From Ovis canadensis (lineage: Eukaryota > Chordata > Mammalia > Artiodactyla > Bovidae): a stretch of 64,000 nt of DNA. This document shows positions 53,140-64,000 of this stretch, piece by piece (the stretch's first letter is position 1; every line of letters starts with the position of its first letter). The stretch covers positions 221,401,501 to 221,465,500 of the forward strand of contig NC_091245.1 of assembly GCF_042477335.2 (NCBI RefSeq), written 5' to 3'. The position numbers were made by a program, and so were the translations under genes. Below the pieces are notes generated by a model, which was not told where the DNA came from, did no database searches, and was given only the letters and a program-made list of their open reading frames with translations.

Positions 53140-53345
53140 AGGCTTTGCATATATTAATTCCTTGAATCCTCCTACCTGTGCTATGATACAGATACTATCA
53201 TCATCCTCATTTTGGAAGTGAAGAAAGTGAACCATGGAGAGGTTAAGGTTAAGTAACTTGCCTGAGATGACACAACGGGTAAATAAAGGTGTTAGGGTTC
53301 AAAACAAGGCAGTCTGACTGTCGAGTTCTCTCTATGTTTTGTTCA
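53140..53345 (-). repeat. MIR SINE relic
   Basis: 'tatgatacagatactatcat', 'catggagaggttaaggttaa' and 'gtaacttgcctgagatgaca' are the reverse MIR core, followed by 'aaggcagtctgactgtcgag'. Well preserved for a MIR. Confidence 0.85.
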
Positions 53346-53860
53346 CCACTGCCATTTTTCTGCCTCTTAAAGAGAGAGAAAAATGTGTTTGACTGGAGTG
53401 ACATGGAGGTCCATCATGATCTTATCAGACTTTGAATGGAAGGACCGGGCCAGGCCAACAGCCTGACTCAAGTGAATTGTAGAGTGAGAGGTCCAGGGGA
53501 GAGGACGTGAATGCTGCATTTAGACACAGCTAGAAGAGCAGCCATCCAGAATTGTGGTGCTGAGAAATCTAGCATTAATTGTCTTAGGACAGTGTCATGC
53601 AATTGGACTTTTTTGAGGTCAGGCAACTATGGAAGAGTCCAAAGATTCAGATCATCTCTAGTTGGAAATCAGGAAGGGATTCTGAAATGCATCAAGCTCT
53701 CAAGTTCTGTTTTCAAGTGAGGCAAAATCATTGGGTTGACTCTGATATTGAATCTCCAAGTTTAAAAACTATTTTATTCTTCTGATTACCAGTCCTGTTC
53801 CCAAACTCACACTATTTCCAGTTCTTTACAGGGAGTGGGGAGTGATAGGATTCTGTGGAA
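53346..53860. other. Unique DNA, nothing seen
   Basis: Two overlapping short plus-strand frames (53,511-53,785) without features. Confidence 0.5.
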
Positions 53861-53861
53861 A

Positions 53862-54010
53862 TTCACTCTGAAGTTAGAGGACATGAGTGTTTACCCTGCT
53901 CTCTACTGGCTGTGACTTTAGACAAATCCAAATTTCCTGGTTATTCTGCTGCAAAAGAGGGAAAAAACAGTCTCCTCTCAGTATTTCTGGTAGGGTTAAG
54001 AATCAAAATA
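53862..54010 (+). repeat. MIR SINE relic
   Basis: 'ctgtgactttagacaaatcc', 'ctgctgcaaaagagggaaaa' and 'ttctggtagggttaagaatc' fit the MIR core and 3' part. 'cacatagtagatactcaatg' at 54,145 may be its displaced tail. Confidence 0.55.
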
Positions 54011-55596
54011 CTTTGTTAACTACACAATTCTATACAAACTTTAGGAGCTAATAAGCTGTTTTTGGAAAAAAGGGAAGGAAGGAGAGGAGTGAATGACCCT
54101 GGTCTGAGAGTTTCATTAGGCAAGAATAAATAAAAATCTATTAAAAATGTAGTCACATAGTAGATACTCAATGACTTTTTTTGGTGGATTAATTGATTTT
54201 TTTTCTTTTTCCATTTGGGAAGTGCTAGAAACTGCAGCATACATCTAGTGAGGTCAGATAAGGATCACCCTGACCTTTGCCCCTGACCACGATTTACATG
54301 AGCATGTTGGCAACAGAGGGGGAGTTTCAAATAAGCAGTAGTGATAGAACAGGCATTTCACATAAATATTTGTTGATTGATTGATTGAACTGGGCATATC
54401 ATCAACACTGCAGTGCAAAACATTTGGACAAGTGATCTTGAGAGATTTGAGAGGAATAGGCTTGCCAGCACTTGGGCAGGCAGACATTTCCTGAATAGTC
54501 ACACTGCAACGCCCCTGATGAATTGCCCACCAGTGCCAATTAAGTGTAGTTGTAGTTAAACCTTCAGGGTGGTAGAAAATGATCTTTAGGACAGCTTCAG
54601 ATTCACTGGGGAGCAGCCAGCTCTACAATGCTATAGTTTCACTCATAATTTGAGCAAGAGGTGGTGGAAGATGAAAGACAGCTGATTGATATCTGCACGA
54701 ACTATAGATTCTTCCTCAGGGGCAAGTCTGAGAATGTTTAAATTTTTAGAAAGAATGAGAATCTTGGCTCTTTCAGACGTTACACAATGTCCTCTGAGAC
54801 TTTTTCTTCAGGTTTTAAAAAATATCACTTTTTTAAAGTATTGACTTTTCCAATGAACAAAACAAATGCACAAGTGCAGCAAAAACAGTGAGCACAGCAA
54901 ATGAACCAAAGAGAAGAATAATGCAGTTAAGAAAGAATGCCTGTCTGTGTTAGGATTTGTAGGACTTGAGAGTGTTCATGTGAAATTTATAAAACTATCT
55001 AGGATTTTCTTCATCATATCTCCAGAGTAGTCATCATTTCATGGACTCTTCATTCTAGACCATACCCAGCTTTCTCTGATCTTGCTCCAATATCTCCAAG
55101 TGCAAAACCACGGGGATGCTTAGTAGGATCCGGCAGTAGGACAGTCAAGGTAAAATGTGGATTTTCTATGCAGTTGTTGACAAAAGTAGCTCAGAAGATG
55201 GCTGTTGCTTTTCTCTTTCTCTTGGATATGCATATGCTGTGTTACCAAGGGCCCTTGAGAGAGTCACTTTTTGGAGCTTGGTGTCTTATTCCATGCAAAT
55301 TCCAATTGGCAATTTGGACATAGATTGTCCACTAAGTTAAGTCTGGAAGTCTGAAATTAATAGCAGGATGCTGCAAGATAGCACCAGGTAAATGTAGGGC
55401 TAGATGTTATATTTGAAATAGAACAATGTGATCAGTTTTAGAAATAAAATTTTAAAAGATTAGTATCTTTCTAGTCTATGGGCAGTCAGGAACCTAAATG
55501 TCCTTGCAAAAAATTCATAACTGCACCTTGTTAGCTCCAAGATGACAGCATCTGCACTTCTTGTAAGTAAGTAACAGATGCTTACTGGTTCAGATT
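54011..55596. other. Unique DNA, no gene seen
   Basis: An L2-terminus-like 'aaatatttgttgattgattg' at about 54,364 is the only repeat hint. Frames are short and unremarkable. Confidence 0.5.
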
Positions 55597-55787
55597 CTGG
55601 TGGCTCTGACAGTAAAGAATCCTCCTGCAATGCAGGGGACCTAGGTTCAATCCCTGGATCGGGAAGATCCCCTAGAGAAGGAAATGGGTACCCACTCCAG
55701 TATTCTTGCCTGGAGAATTTTGTGGAGAGAGGAGCCTGGTGGGCTATAGAGTCACAGAGAGTCGGAGACAACTGAACGACCAACAGT
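55597..55787 (+). mobile_element. Bov-tA SINE
   Basis: Head 'ctggtggctctgacagtaaa', B-box 'ggttcaatccctggatcggg' and Bov-A to 'gagacaactgaacgaccaac'. Well preserved; open frames on both strands are SINE shadows. Confidence 0.95.
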
Positions 55788-56372
55788 TTACTTTCACCTG
55801 GAACTTATATCTGTTTAAACCCACCGGCGAAATTGCTACTTCTCCCTAGCTGCAGGAGTTAAATGCAGATCCTTCAAACCCACAGGCTTTCAGAAGACAG
55901 CTCCATCCTCCTCTTTTAGCAACAACCCCCTGCCTTTCCTTAACCTGCAGAATTTTCCTTCCCCCCACTCCTAGTGTGGCAGTATTTAATTTAGCTTGCT
56001 ACCGTTTGACTCATACCTGATGATTCTGTATACTCAGTATAAACTCTGCATAAATTTCTGTGAAAGAGAGAGCCACACTTCAGTTTTTAAAGCCAGACAA
56101 ATAAGTGATGCACCACATACTTATCCAACTGTCACGGTAAGTTCTACATAGTCAGTGCCATTTCTTTCCCACTCCTGAAAATATCAGAATGAAAAATGGA
56201 AAGAAAGTGGTAAGAATGACGTTATAATAGAGATGACCGTGAATCTGCTTCAATTTAAAAAGAAGACAACTTGTAAGCATTGGTATTTTAATATTAGTAA
56301 TCACTAGTGACACACTTTACAACTGATTGTCACCATGGTAATCTTGTTTCCTAAGACAAGTGCCCTGAAGAG
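55788..56372. other. Unique DNA, nothing seen
   Basis: No repeat or gene recognised. Confidence 0.5.
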
Positions 56373-56705
56373 AGTCTAGACTTCCTTAGTGGTCCAGTGG
56401 TTAAGTAATTGCCTGTCAATGCATGGGACGTGGGTTTGATCCCTGGTCTTGGAAAAGTCTATGTGCCACAGAGCAACTAAGTCTGTGAGTCACAACTACA
56501 CGAGCCCGAACTCTAGAGACTATAAGCCTCAACCACCGGAACAAGTATCCTAGAGTCCATGATCGGTAACAAGAGAAGCCACCAAAATGAGAAGCTCACG
56601 CACCACAACTAGAGAGTAGCCCCCTCTCGCCGCAACTAGAGAAAGTCCATGCAGCATTTAATTAAAACCCAGCACAGTCAAAAATTAAATAAATACACAT
56701 TTTTT
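56373..56705 (+). mobile_element. CHR-type tRNA-Glu SINE, near full length
   Basis: Head 'gacttccttagtggtccagt', B-box 'ggtttgatccctgg', body 'aacaagagaagccaccaaaa', 'ctctcgccgcaactagagaa' and A-rich tail with 'aaataaataca'. About 330 bp, the most complete CHR copy in the window. Confidence 0.93.
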
Positions 56706-57064
56706 TAAAAAGAATAAACAGCTAGACCAGATAATGGGTTCATGTCTCTGTGCTTACATCCTCCTCACACCTCGCATCTAGAAAGCCTCAAAGAACTGGA
56801 TTGAGGGGCTAAGGCTAGAGCTCTGAGCTCTATACAGGACTATACAGGAAGTCAGACAAGGGAAGGAGACCAAAGTCAGGCACACCTTCACATTTCTGTA
56901 TCTGTCCTGACATCCTTCATTCTACTCTCAACATGCTACTAGATTATTTTTCTAAATAAAAATGTGTTTCAGGAGATAAGATTAATCTGTTCATTCTAAG
57001 TGTAGTTGTGTCAAGAACTTTTACTTTCCACTAATAATTTTTGTGGTACTTTTATTCTCATTCC
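56706..57064. other. Unique DNA, nothing seen
   Basis: No repeat or gene recognised. Confidence 0.5.
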
Positions 57065-58455
57065 AAACTATTCATAGATCCAAATATTAAGTGAATATTT
57101 AATAAATACTTATTGAGCATTTATTACATTCTAAACTCTAATCTGCAGATACAACAATGAGCAGAATAACTTTTGTTATCACATAGTTTACATTTTATTG
57201 GGGAGATAGGTAATCAATCAAACGCAATTATAACAAAGGTTTCTAAGTGCTATAGAGGACAGGCACCAGGGGCAAATACCAAAAGGTACCTAATTCCACC
57301 TGCAATAGAGAGTCCCTTGACTTCCTGGAAGGCATGAGAACTCAGTTGCTGTCTCAGGGATGAGGAGGAGTTAGATAGGCAAAAGGATCAAGTTTAGGGA
57401 AGTGAGTTCCAGTCAAATGGAATGTCATATGCAAAGGCTTCAAGACAAGGGAGAGATGGTGCATGTGAGGAAGCAATTACCTATGTCTGGGGTTAAGAGT
57501 TCAGGATGAGAAGGGGCAAGAATAGGTAGAAATTAGAAAATGTAAGACCTCTAAGCCATATTAAGAATTTGGGCTTCAAAAGTGAATGGAAGCATTAAAA
57601 AGTTGCATATATGGTAAGATTAGATTTGCAGGGTTTTTTTTCCCCCTTTTTTTTTGTAATAATTTTTTTTCCTTTATTTTAATTTACAATACTGTATTGG
57701 TTTTGCCATACATTGACATGAATCAACCACGGGTGTACATGCGTTCCCAAACATGAACCCCCCACCCACCTCCCTCCCCATAATGTCTCTGATTTGCAGT
57801 TTAGAAAGAGCACTTGCATATTAATGTAAAGGATACAGGAATCCTTTGCTACCCACATGATCAATTAGTGCAGCTCACTGTGTCTCAGTTCAGGAGTGAG
57901 AAGATTCATTAATTTTTACATAAATCCCTCAATCTCCAAATTTTGTTAATCACGATGCCAAGTAGAGCTAGAATTTAATGTCCTTCTTTTTCCAAATTCT
58001 TGCTGTCCACACTGAGGAATCAAATAGATTAAGGAAATGAAGAATATTTGCAAATTTAAGTGGGCTAAAGTAGAGAAAGAAGACTTAATCAAAGTCATAA
58101 ATTGACAGTGACCTGAGGATTTAAGAGATGTTTAGAATAGGCCATCAATAGGCCATTGTAATAGATTTGCTATAGAAAGGAGTTCAAGCAGGATGGAGGC
58201 AAAGAGTGGAGAATTATATGAAACTGTTTGGGGAAATTGTGTGGTATTTCTACTGCTGTGATAGGAAACAAAGGAAGAAGAGTCATTTTTTGGTAAAATG
58301 AAGTACGGGGGATCATGGAATATTATAAAAGATTATAATATTATATAGATTTTATTTGGGACACACTGAATTTGTCAGTGGGAGATCAAAGTGGAACTAT
58401 CCAGTAAGCAGATGTTTGAGTCAGGAGCTAAGGAAAGGGATTGGGGCTGAAGATA
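57065..58455 (-). mobile_element. L2 LINE relic, antisense (resumes 59,380-59,640)
   Basis: 'taataaatacttattgagca' (reverse terminus), 'acattttattggggagatag', 'gtcatatgcaaaggcttcaa', 'taagaatttgggcttcaaaa', 'ataggccattgtaatagatt' and 'gggagatcaaagtggaacta' run collinearly with reversed L2 over 1.4 kb. A small L1 piece interrupts at 57,640-57,782. Confidence 0.78.
57640..57782 (-). mobile_element. Ruminant L1 3' terminus, antisense
   Basis: T-rich run (reverse poly-A), 'atactgtattggttttgcca', 'cccaaacatgaaccccccac' and 'ccacctccctcccca'. Short 5'-truncated insertion inside L2. Confidence 0.85.
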
Positions 58456-58459
58456 GAGA

Positions 58460-58980
58460 CTTTTTAGCTACTGGCTTTTCCATGGTGTGGCAGAGACTGC
58501 TGGGTGTTCACTAAAGTCCACCTTCCCCTTCTCTATGAGGATGCACCCAACCAAAGTCCATGTTTCCCAGCTCTCACTGTGGACTCAAGCGGTTATTTGA
58601 CAACAACTCGCCAGTGCAATATAAGTAGATGTGATATGTGTAACCTCCATGTTGTTGGTTTAAAGGGTAGTCCCTACCCCTGAACTTCATCTCTTTCCGC
58701 CTCCCTCAAGCCCCTGACCTTAACAGAAAACCAGCTTCAAACAGCAGACAGTGATATGCAGATGATTCAGGGGTGCAGAACAGCAAGACAAAAGAAGCTG
58801 AGTTGCTGACCGACAGCATGGAGCAAGGCTGCTTCCATCTTGGTCGAGGTGCACTTCGGCTCTTAGAAAGACATAAACCTCATTCTTTAGGTCACTCTTC
58901 TTTTCATAGGACCTTAGTCTCCACCCTAAAGAATAGAGATGACATATTAGATATACCTAGAGTATATTAGATATACTGGG
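58460..58980. repeat. Unassigned old interspersed repeat within L2
   Basis: 'gtttcccagctctcactgtg' and 'catcttggtcgaggtgcact' plus 'gaccgacagcatggagcaag' recall a mammalian-wide MER-type repeat. It separates two collinear L2 parts, implying an insertion. Family not named. Confidence 0.35.
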
Positions 58981-59021
58981 GAAAATTACATGGAATAAGA
59001 ACAAAATGATTGGACCTTAAA

Positions 59022-59308
59022 TCAACCCTGCATATTCATTGGAAGGACTGATGCTGAAGCTGAAGCTCCAGTATTTTGGCCACCTGATGTGAAGAGCCAA
59101 CTCATTGGAGAAGACTCTGATGCTGGAAAGATTGAAAGCAAAAGCAAAAGGGGGTGGCAGAGAATGAAATGGTTAGATAGCATCACTGACTCAGTGGATA
59201 TGAATTTGAGCGAACTCCGGGACTTAGTGAATGGCAGGGAAGCCTGGTGTGCCGCAGTACATGGAGTCACAAAGAGTCGGACACGAATGAGCAACTGAGC
59301 AGTAACAT
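59022..59308 (+). mobile_element. BovB 3' end, short unit
   Basis: Begins 'aatcaaccctgcatattcat', the same BovB position as the unit at 7,690, and ends 'cacgaatgagcaactgag'. The shared breakpoint suggests a SINE-like BovB-tail unit. Frame 59,089-59,298 is the ORF2 C-terminus remnant. Confidence 0.92.
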
Positions 59309-59379
59309 TACAGAATGACAACATTGAAAAAGTAAGCAAACAAGAATTTTGAAAAAGGAGATGAGCAGTTGTAATCTGA

Positions 59380-59640
59380 AACACAGGAGGAAATCAAGGG
59401 ATGTGTTTCTTCATATAAGTTTGGGGAAGATTGTTTCAAGAAGAGAATGGTCACTAGTGCCAAATGATGCTAATAGATCAACAAAATGAGAATCAGGGGA
59501 AAAAGGATAGGGAATTAAGTGTCAAGGAGGCCATTGGTGGCTCCATAAGAACAGGTGTGGAAGAGTGGTGGTGTGAAGAGACCCAGAGAGGTAAGAAAAT
59601 GGAGTTTACACAGACTGCATTTTAAAGAAACTTGGTGTAC
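59380..59640 (-). mobile_element. L2 LINE relic, antisense, continued
   Basis: 'tgtttcaagaagagaatggt', 'aatgatgctaatagatcaac', 'gtcaaggaggccattggtgg' and 'gtgtggaagagtggtggtgt' continue the reversed L2 beyond the insertions at 58,460 and 59,022. Confidence 0.65.
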
Positions 59641-59689
59641 CAGAAAGAAGAGAGATGAAACCAGAATTATGGATGGAAATAGGATCAGC

Positions 59690-59900
59690 AACTAATAGTT
59701 AATATTTTCTGAGTACTCATGAGGGGCCAGGTCATGTTTCAAACACTTTATATATGTTTTCTTATTCAGTCCTTATAACAACCCTTAATAGGGTTCTACT
59801 GTGTACATTTTATGGAAAACCAAGGTGCGCAAAGATGCCAAATAACTAAAATTTGAGCTACCCTAAATCACCTTGTACTATATTACCTGGTCAGATAGCT
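59690..59900 (-). repeat. MIR SINE relic
   Basis: 'gagtactcatgaggggccag', 'ttattcagtccttataacaa' and 'tgtgtacattttatggaaaa' are the reverse MIR 3' half and core. Confidence 0.75.
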
Positions 59901-61866
59901 TAGGGAGGTTGCATATACTTGTTCTTCCTATATGCATAATGTGGGAACTTCCTACTTTATTTTTGCTGAACATAAGCTGAAAGTTATGGTGAGACCCAAC
60001 AAAATACTTAACATCAAGGCAAAGAAAATCAGTTGCTCCACCCCAAGCAAGGCCCAGAACCTTTCCTATTTGCCTCAGTTTCTGAGCCTAATTAGTTAAA
60101 GAAGGATGCTTCCAGGTGTTCTACTGTGATAATAATCACCATCATCTATTATCACAACATGACTGATAGAATTGATTTGTCAGTTCACTTAGAACTGTTT
60201 GCCCTGGATCGTAGCATTATTCAGCTTGTTGTTTATTTGAAAAAAGTACCTGGGGATCTAGAAATCCAGTTAAGAAAACACAGAAGAAAGGATTTCTCAG
60301 GAGGGGTGAGGGCCCCGTTGCTATTGTGGAGACTATACATTTATTGTGGTATTAGTCTGCACAGTTACATTATTTCCTCCAAATGATATTCAGCCACTGA
60401 GATAAATATGATGAGAAAGGAGGTGGCTGGAGTTCTCTAGGTTTGGACTTCTGCCAGTAGAGGATGGAAAAATAATGAACAAAGTGGAAATGATGATGAA
60501 ATGATGGACCATGAGACATAAGCTGTGTAGAGAAGGAAGTTGCGGTAGAGTTGATCGAGAAACTAAAGCAAGGTCAATGGTTTTGAAAGGAGGTCCATGA
60601 GAGTAGGTATCTCTGACTTCCTGGTTCACTCTAGGACATCCAGTGTCTAGAATAACATAAGGTATCAAGAGGTCTCAATACTACTTGCTAAGTGACATAA
60701 AATTGAGATGAAAGATGGAAGTATTGGAGATAATTAAGCAGCAAATAAGTTTTTGGCTCAAATCCCTGTAGAGTTTGAATTTGCAATTTAAGAGCTAGAC
60801 CAGTTTCAGGTAAAGATTAAGGTCTCAAGTTTACAACTTGGTGATGGATGCTGAGGGCCACTGTGTAGGAAAGTAAGTCACTGGAAATGAGGTCAACATC
60901 CTGATAGCTAAGGGTTTATTTGAGTTGAATACATGTCTTTCCAGGCACTCAGAATGATAACAGAGCCTGTGAAAGGGAGGAGAATTGTAAACCCAGGTGC
61001 CAAGGTAATCAGTAAGTGAAGGGGAATGATTAGATCTGAAGACAACACACTGTGAAGGACAGAGGATGGTATACAAGTCAAAGACAAAAACTCCAGCTAG
61101 CGTCACTCAGTAATAATAATGTTTAATGTGTTCCATTCACCTAGCTAAAGTGGCTGACAATGGGTACTTTATAGCCTGATTTACTTGTTTTCATGGTCTA
61201 AAATGAAATATTGATTGCTTGTCTGGAAAATTATTTCATTCTGTGCCATATGACTTGAATCTTCCTTCTATTTTTTTTTTTGCATGCCATAATTGGATGA
61301 ATCTATAATGGTAAGTTTATTTGACAGTAATGATCAATCAATCAAAAAAAATTCAAGCCAGTTTCTGAAAATGTATATTGTCTAGTCTTTGTTTGAGCTT
61401 CTGGTATTTGTCAAATAATGTGCTCACAAATTCTTATTATTCACTATTCTTTCTAGATAATTTTCTACTTTTTTTAAAATTTTCTTTGTAATCGCATGCA
61501 TAATTTGGAGCTGTAATGTCAGATATCCTGAGTCAGCCAGTCTTTCATTTTTTACTATTGTGTATTGTTTACTGCTTGATAGAGTTTGAAGTAAACTTTA
61601 TCCAAATTTGACAATTCAAATATTTCAATGATCAGTTTTTATTGTGATGGTATTGTTTACAGTGCTAAATAGTTGGTTGCATGTCTTGCAGCTGAAATTT
61701 ATCTCAGCTCTTTTATGATGTCTAGAAACAAAGATCATGGGTTTCATTCGCACACTTGAAAGAGAACATGGAAAACTGAGGTAATCATACCAATAACTTA
61801 AGTACATAAATGACTTGGCTATTTCTTTCAAAAGTGTTTCTTCATCTATGTTATCTGGATATTTGT
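59901..61866. other. Unique DNA, possible scattered L2 traces
   Basis: 60,390-61,090 has a purine-rich L2-antisense flavour ('gcaaggtcaatggttttgaa', 'gaagacaacacactgtgaag') too weak to call. No gene recognised. Confidence 0.45.
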
Positions 61867-61871
61867 TTGTT

Positions 61872-61995
61872 GTTGTTTAGTCCCTTAGTGTGTCCGACTG
61901 CAACCTCATGGACTGCAGCAAGCCAAGCTTCCCTGTCTTTTACTATCTCCCAGAGTTTGCTCAAACTCATGTCTACTGAGTTGATGATGCCATTT
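61872..61995 (-). mobile_element. BovB 3'-terminal fragment
   Basis: 'tgttgtttagtcccttagtg', 'tggactgcagcaagccaagc' and 'tttgctcaaactcatgtcta' are about 125 bp of the reversed BovB terminus. Confidence 0.85.
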
Positions 61996-62082
61996 CTTCA
62001 TTCCTCTCTTACCATAGAGAGAGAGTGTCTGAATCAGAAACCAAAGAACTTTCTAATACTTTGGTTAAAGAATGAGTGAGGG

Positions 62083-62245
62083 ACTTCCCTGGTGGTCCAG
62101 TGGTTATGAATTTACCTTCCAATTCAGGAGACGCAAGTTTGATCCCTGGCTGGGAAACTAAGATTCCCACATGCTGTGGGGCTTCAAAGTCCATGTGCTG
62201 CAATGAAGAGCTAACACAGCCAATAAATAAATAAATAAATATTTT
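62083..62245 (+). mobile_element. tRNA-Glu-derived SINE with (AAAT)n tail
   Basis: 'gggacttccctggtggtcca', B-box 'agtttgatccctggctggg' and tail of 'aataaataaataaata'. 'aatgagtg' before and 'aatgggtg' after are a probable decayed duplication. Confidence 0.9.
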
Positions 62246-62249
62246 TTAA

Positions 62250-63505
62250 ATGGGTGGAAATGTTCTTATATCTGTGCTGTAATGTGGAGAACCTTTCACA
62301 GTCAGAAAATATTAATAAAGGCTCCTTTACCTTGATTCTCATTAGCTAAAATTTCAGGAACAGAATGAATAGACCATTTCAGAAAGCGTGTTTGCATGCT
62401 GAATTCTTGATTCCCTTGTCTTTGCGAAGCTAAAAGTCACCAGACACTGATAGCCTGTTCTACTATTCTCTAGTATTCTTTTCTTTTCACTATTTTAACT
62501 ATGCTAGTCAAATGAGTTTCCATGGCCCAGTCCTCAAAAAGTTGTGCAGGGCATGATGGCTTGTTTTGCTTGGCAAAATTCTCTAGAATGTGATTCATTG
62601 TCTGCAGGTGATTCATGGTTAGGAAATTAATTCTGAACCTGCCAGTGATTGCGGTTGATTAAAGTCCAGAAGTCCCTGCCGTCTATTCACTAGCACTCTT
62701 TGTCAACTGAAATATTTCTATAATAAAAAAGAGCTGAAAGTAGATGTGCTTGATGCATGTAATTTACATGCATGTTTGCATCTTTTGAAAGAGCTACTCA
62801 AGACTACAGAATTTTAACACTTGGCATGAAAATCACTCTTAAAGTGTCTGACTGAATGAATCACATTTTACAAATAAATATCTGTCAAAGGTGCAATTAC
62901 TTCAGATCCAGTCATTAAGCAGTAAAATAAAGCAGTAAATAGGATACATCTGCTGCAAAGTGCTATAGAAATGTGAGTTTCCTTCTCAAGTTACTTGTCT
63001 TTTAATATTTTGGCCTAATTGGTGGAATGATTCACTAGAAACATCAACCATTCAATCTAATCATTGTACCCAAAATAGAGGGAAAAAAGGTTTCTTATAC
63101 TAGTCAATAGGACAAGGGGAAAAAAAAAATACCCACTTACCCAAGAAAACAACGTGAAAAACAGGAATGGACCATAAAGCATTGCTTTTATGTGCCATTA
63201 AGAGGAATGTTTTGAGATGAAGGATCATACATCCTTTGAAAAGCAGTAACAGCATCTCAGGGTGTTATCTAGTTTCTGACCATTGCAAAACACCTAGGTG
63301 TGCCCATGCACATAAAAGTAAGTTTAAGGAGATGCAACCTTTGTGAAGCAACTGAAATTCTTTGTGTGTGTGTTTTCTTAAATAAAGTAAACAAACAAAG
63401 ATGATATTAGTGTCACAATTTCTATATCACTTAAAGTTGATCAGTTGTAGAGTATATATTAATAGGAAGGCCACGCAACACATTAGGTAATCATCATCCA
63501 CTGAT
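62250..63505. other. Unique DNA, no gene seen
   Basis: No repeat or gene recognised in 1.25 kb. Confidence 0.5.
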
Positions 63506-63511
63506 ATATAG

Positions 63512-64000
63512 ATCAGTTCAGTCAGTTCAGTTGCTCAGTCATGTCTGACTCTTTCTGATTCCATGGACTGCAGCACACCAGGCTTCCCAGTCCATTAACA
63601 ACTCCCAGAACTTACGCAAACTCATGTCCTTTGAGCCGATGATGCCATCCATCCATCTCATCCTCTGTCATTCCCTTCTCCTCCCGCCTTCAATCTTTCC
63701 CAGAATCAGGGTCTTTCCAAATAAGTCAGTTCTTTGTATCAGGTAGCCAAAGCATTGGAATTTCAGCTTCAGCACCAGTCCTTCCAATGAATATTCAGGA
63801 CTGATTTCCTTTAGGATGGACTGGGTGGATCTCCTTGCAGTCTAAGGGACTTGCAAGAGTCTTCTCCAACACCACAGTTCAAAAGCAGTAATTCTTCGGG
63901 GCTCAGCTTTCTTTACTGTCCAACTCTCACACCCATACATGACTACTGGAAAAACCATAGCTTTGACTAGACAGACCTTTGTTGGCCAAATAATTTCTCT
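63512..64000 (-). mobile_element. BovB LINE, antisense, runs off the window
   Basis: Tail 'cagttcagtcagttcagttg' then reversed 3' end and ORF2 C-terminus. The copy continues past the last base, so its 5' extent is unknown. Moderately diverged. Confidence 0.94.

Overview
The window is mammalian nuclear DNA from a ruminant, almost certainly a bovid (cattle, sheep or goat group). The basis is repeat content: about fifteen BovB (RTE-type LINE) copies, about fifteen tRNA-Glu/Bov-A SINEs (Bov-tA), three BOV-A2-type SINEs, CHR-type SINEs, and ruminant L1 3' ends. Older mammalian layers (L2, MIR, L1M and a decayed endogenous retrovirus) lie beneath them. The sequence is AT-rich, with no CpG-island-like stretch. 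I cannot tell which bovid it is.

I found no host protein-coding gene, no convincing exon, and no functional tRNA, rRNA or known ncRNA gene. The longest open frames (179-184 codons) lie in BovB copies, either on the ORF2 strand or as the mirror frame on the other strand. The window reads as intergenic or deep-intronic DNA.

Layout. 1-12 kb: MIR, ruminant L1 ends, BovB copies in both orientations, and an old L1M and an old L2 each interrupted by younger SINE/BovB insertions. 12-15.4 kb: mostly unique, with MIR and an L1M relic. 15.4-21.5 kb: dense BovB/SINE/L1, including a chimeric BovB (15,425-16,865) and a second BovB in the opposite orientation (18,907-19,812). 22.3-25 kb: an unassigned LTR-like repeat, an L2 relic, and LTR-like sequence split by a BOV-A2. 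25-28.6 kb: unique DNA with a CCAAT/TATA-like arrangement near 26.9 kb, then BovB and a CHR SINE inside a MIR. 28.6-32.6 kb: an antisense ancient retroviral pol relic interrupted by the longest intact-order BovB. 33-37.8 kb: L2, L1, SINEs and a BovB with a perfect target-site duplication. 37.8-46.3 kb: a long stretch free of young ruminant repeats, with a very AT-rich core and a perfect 19-bp-arm hairpin. 46-64 kb: L2 split by L1, BOV-A2, L1M, BovB, MIR, a near-complete CHR SINE, and a 2.5-kb L2 relic cut by later insertions.

The interpretable signal is an insertion history (old L2/MIR/L1M, then L1 and BovB, then SINEs) in which target-site duplications date many events. I found nothing resembling a previously undescribed multi-gene system. 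The most unusual items are the chimeric BovB, the 41-kb hairpin, the two-SINE composite within one apparent target duplication, and the repeat-poor interval. Family names rest on recognition by eye, and boundaries are usually good to about 5-20 bp unless a target duplication fixes them.
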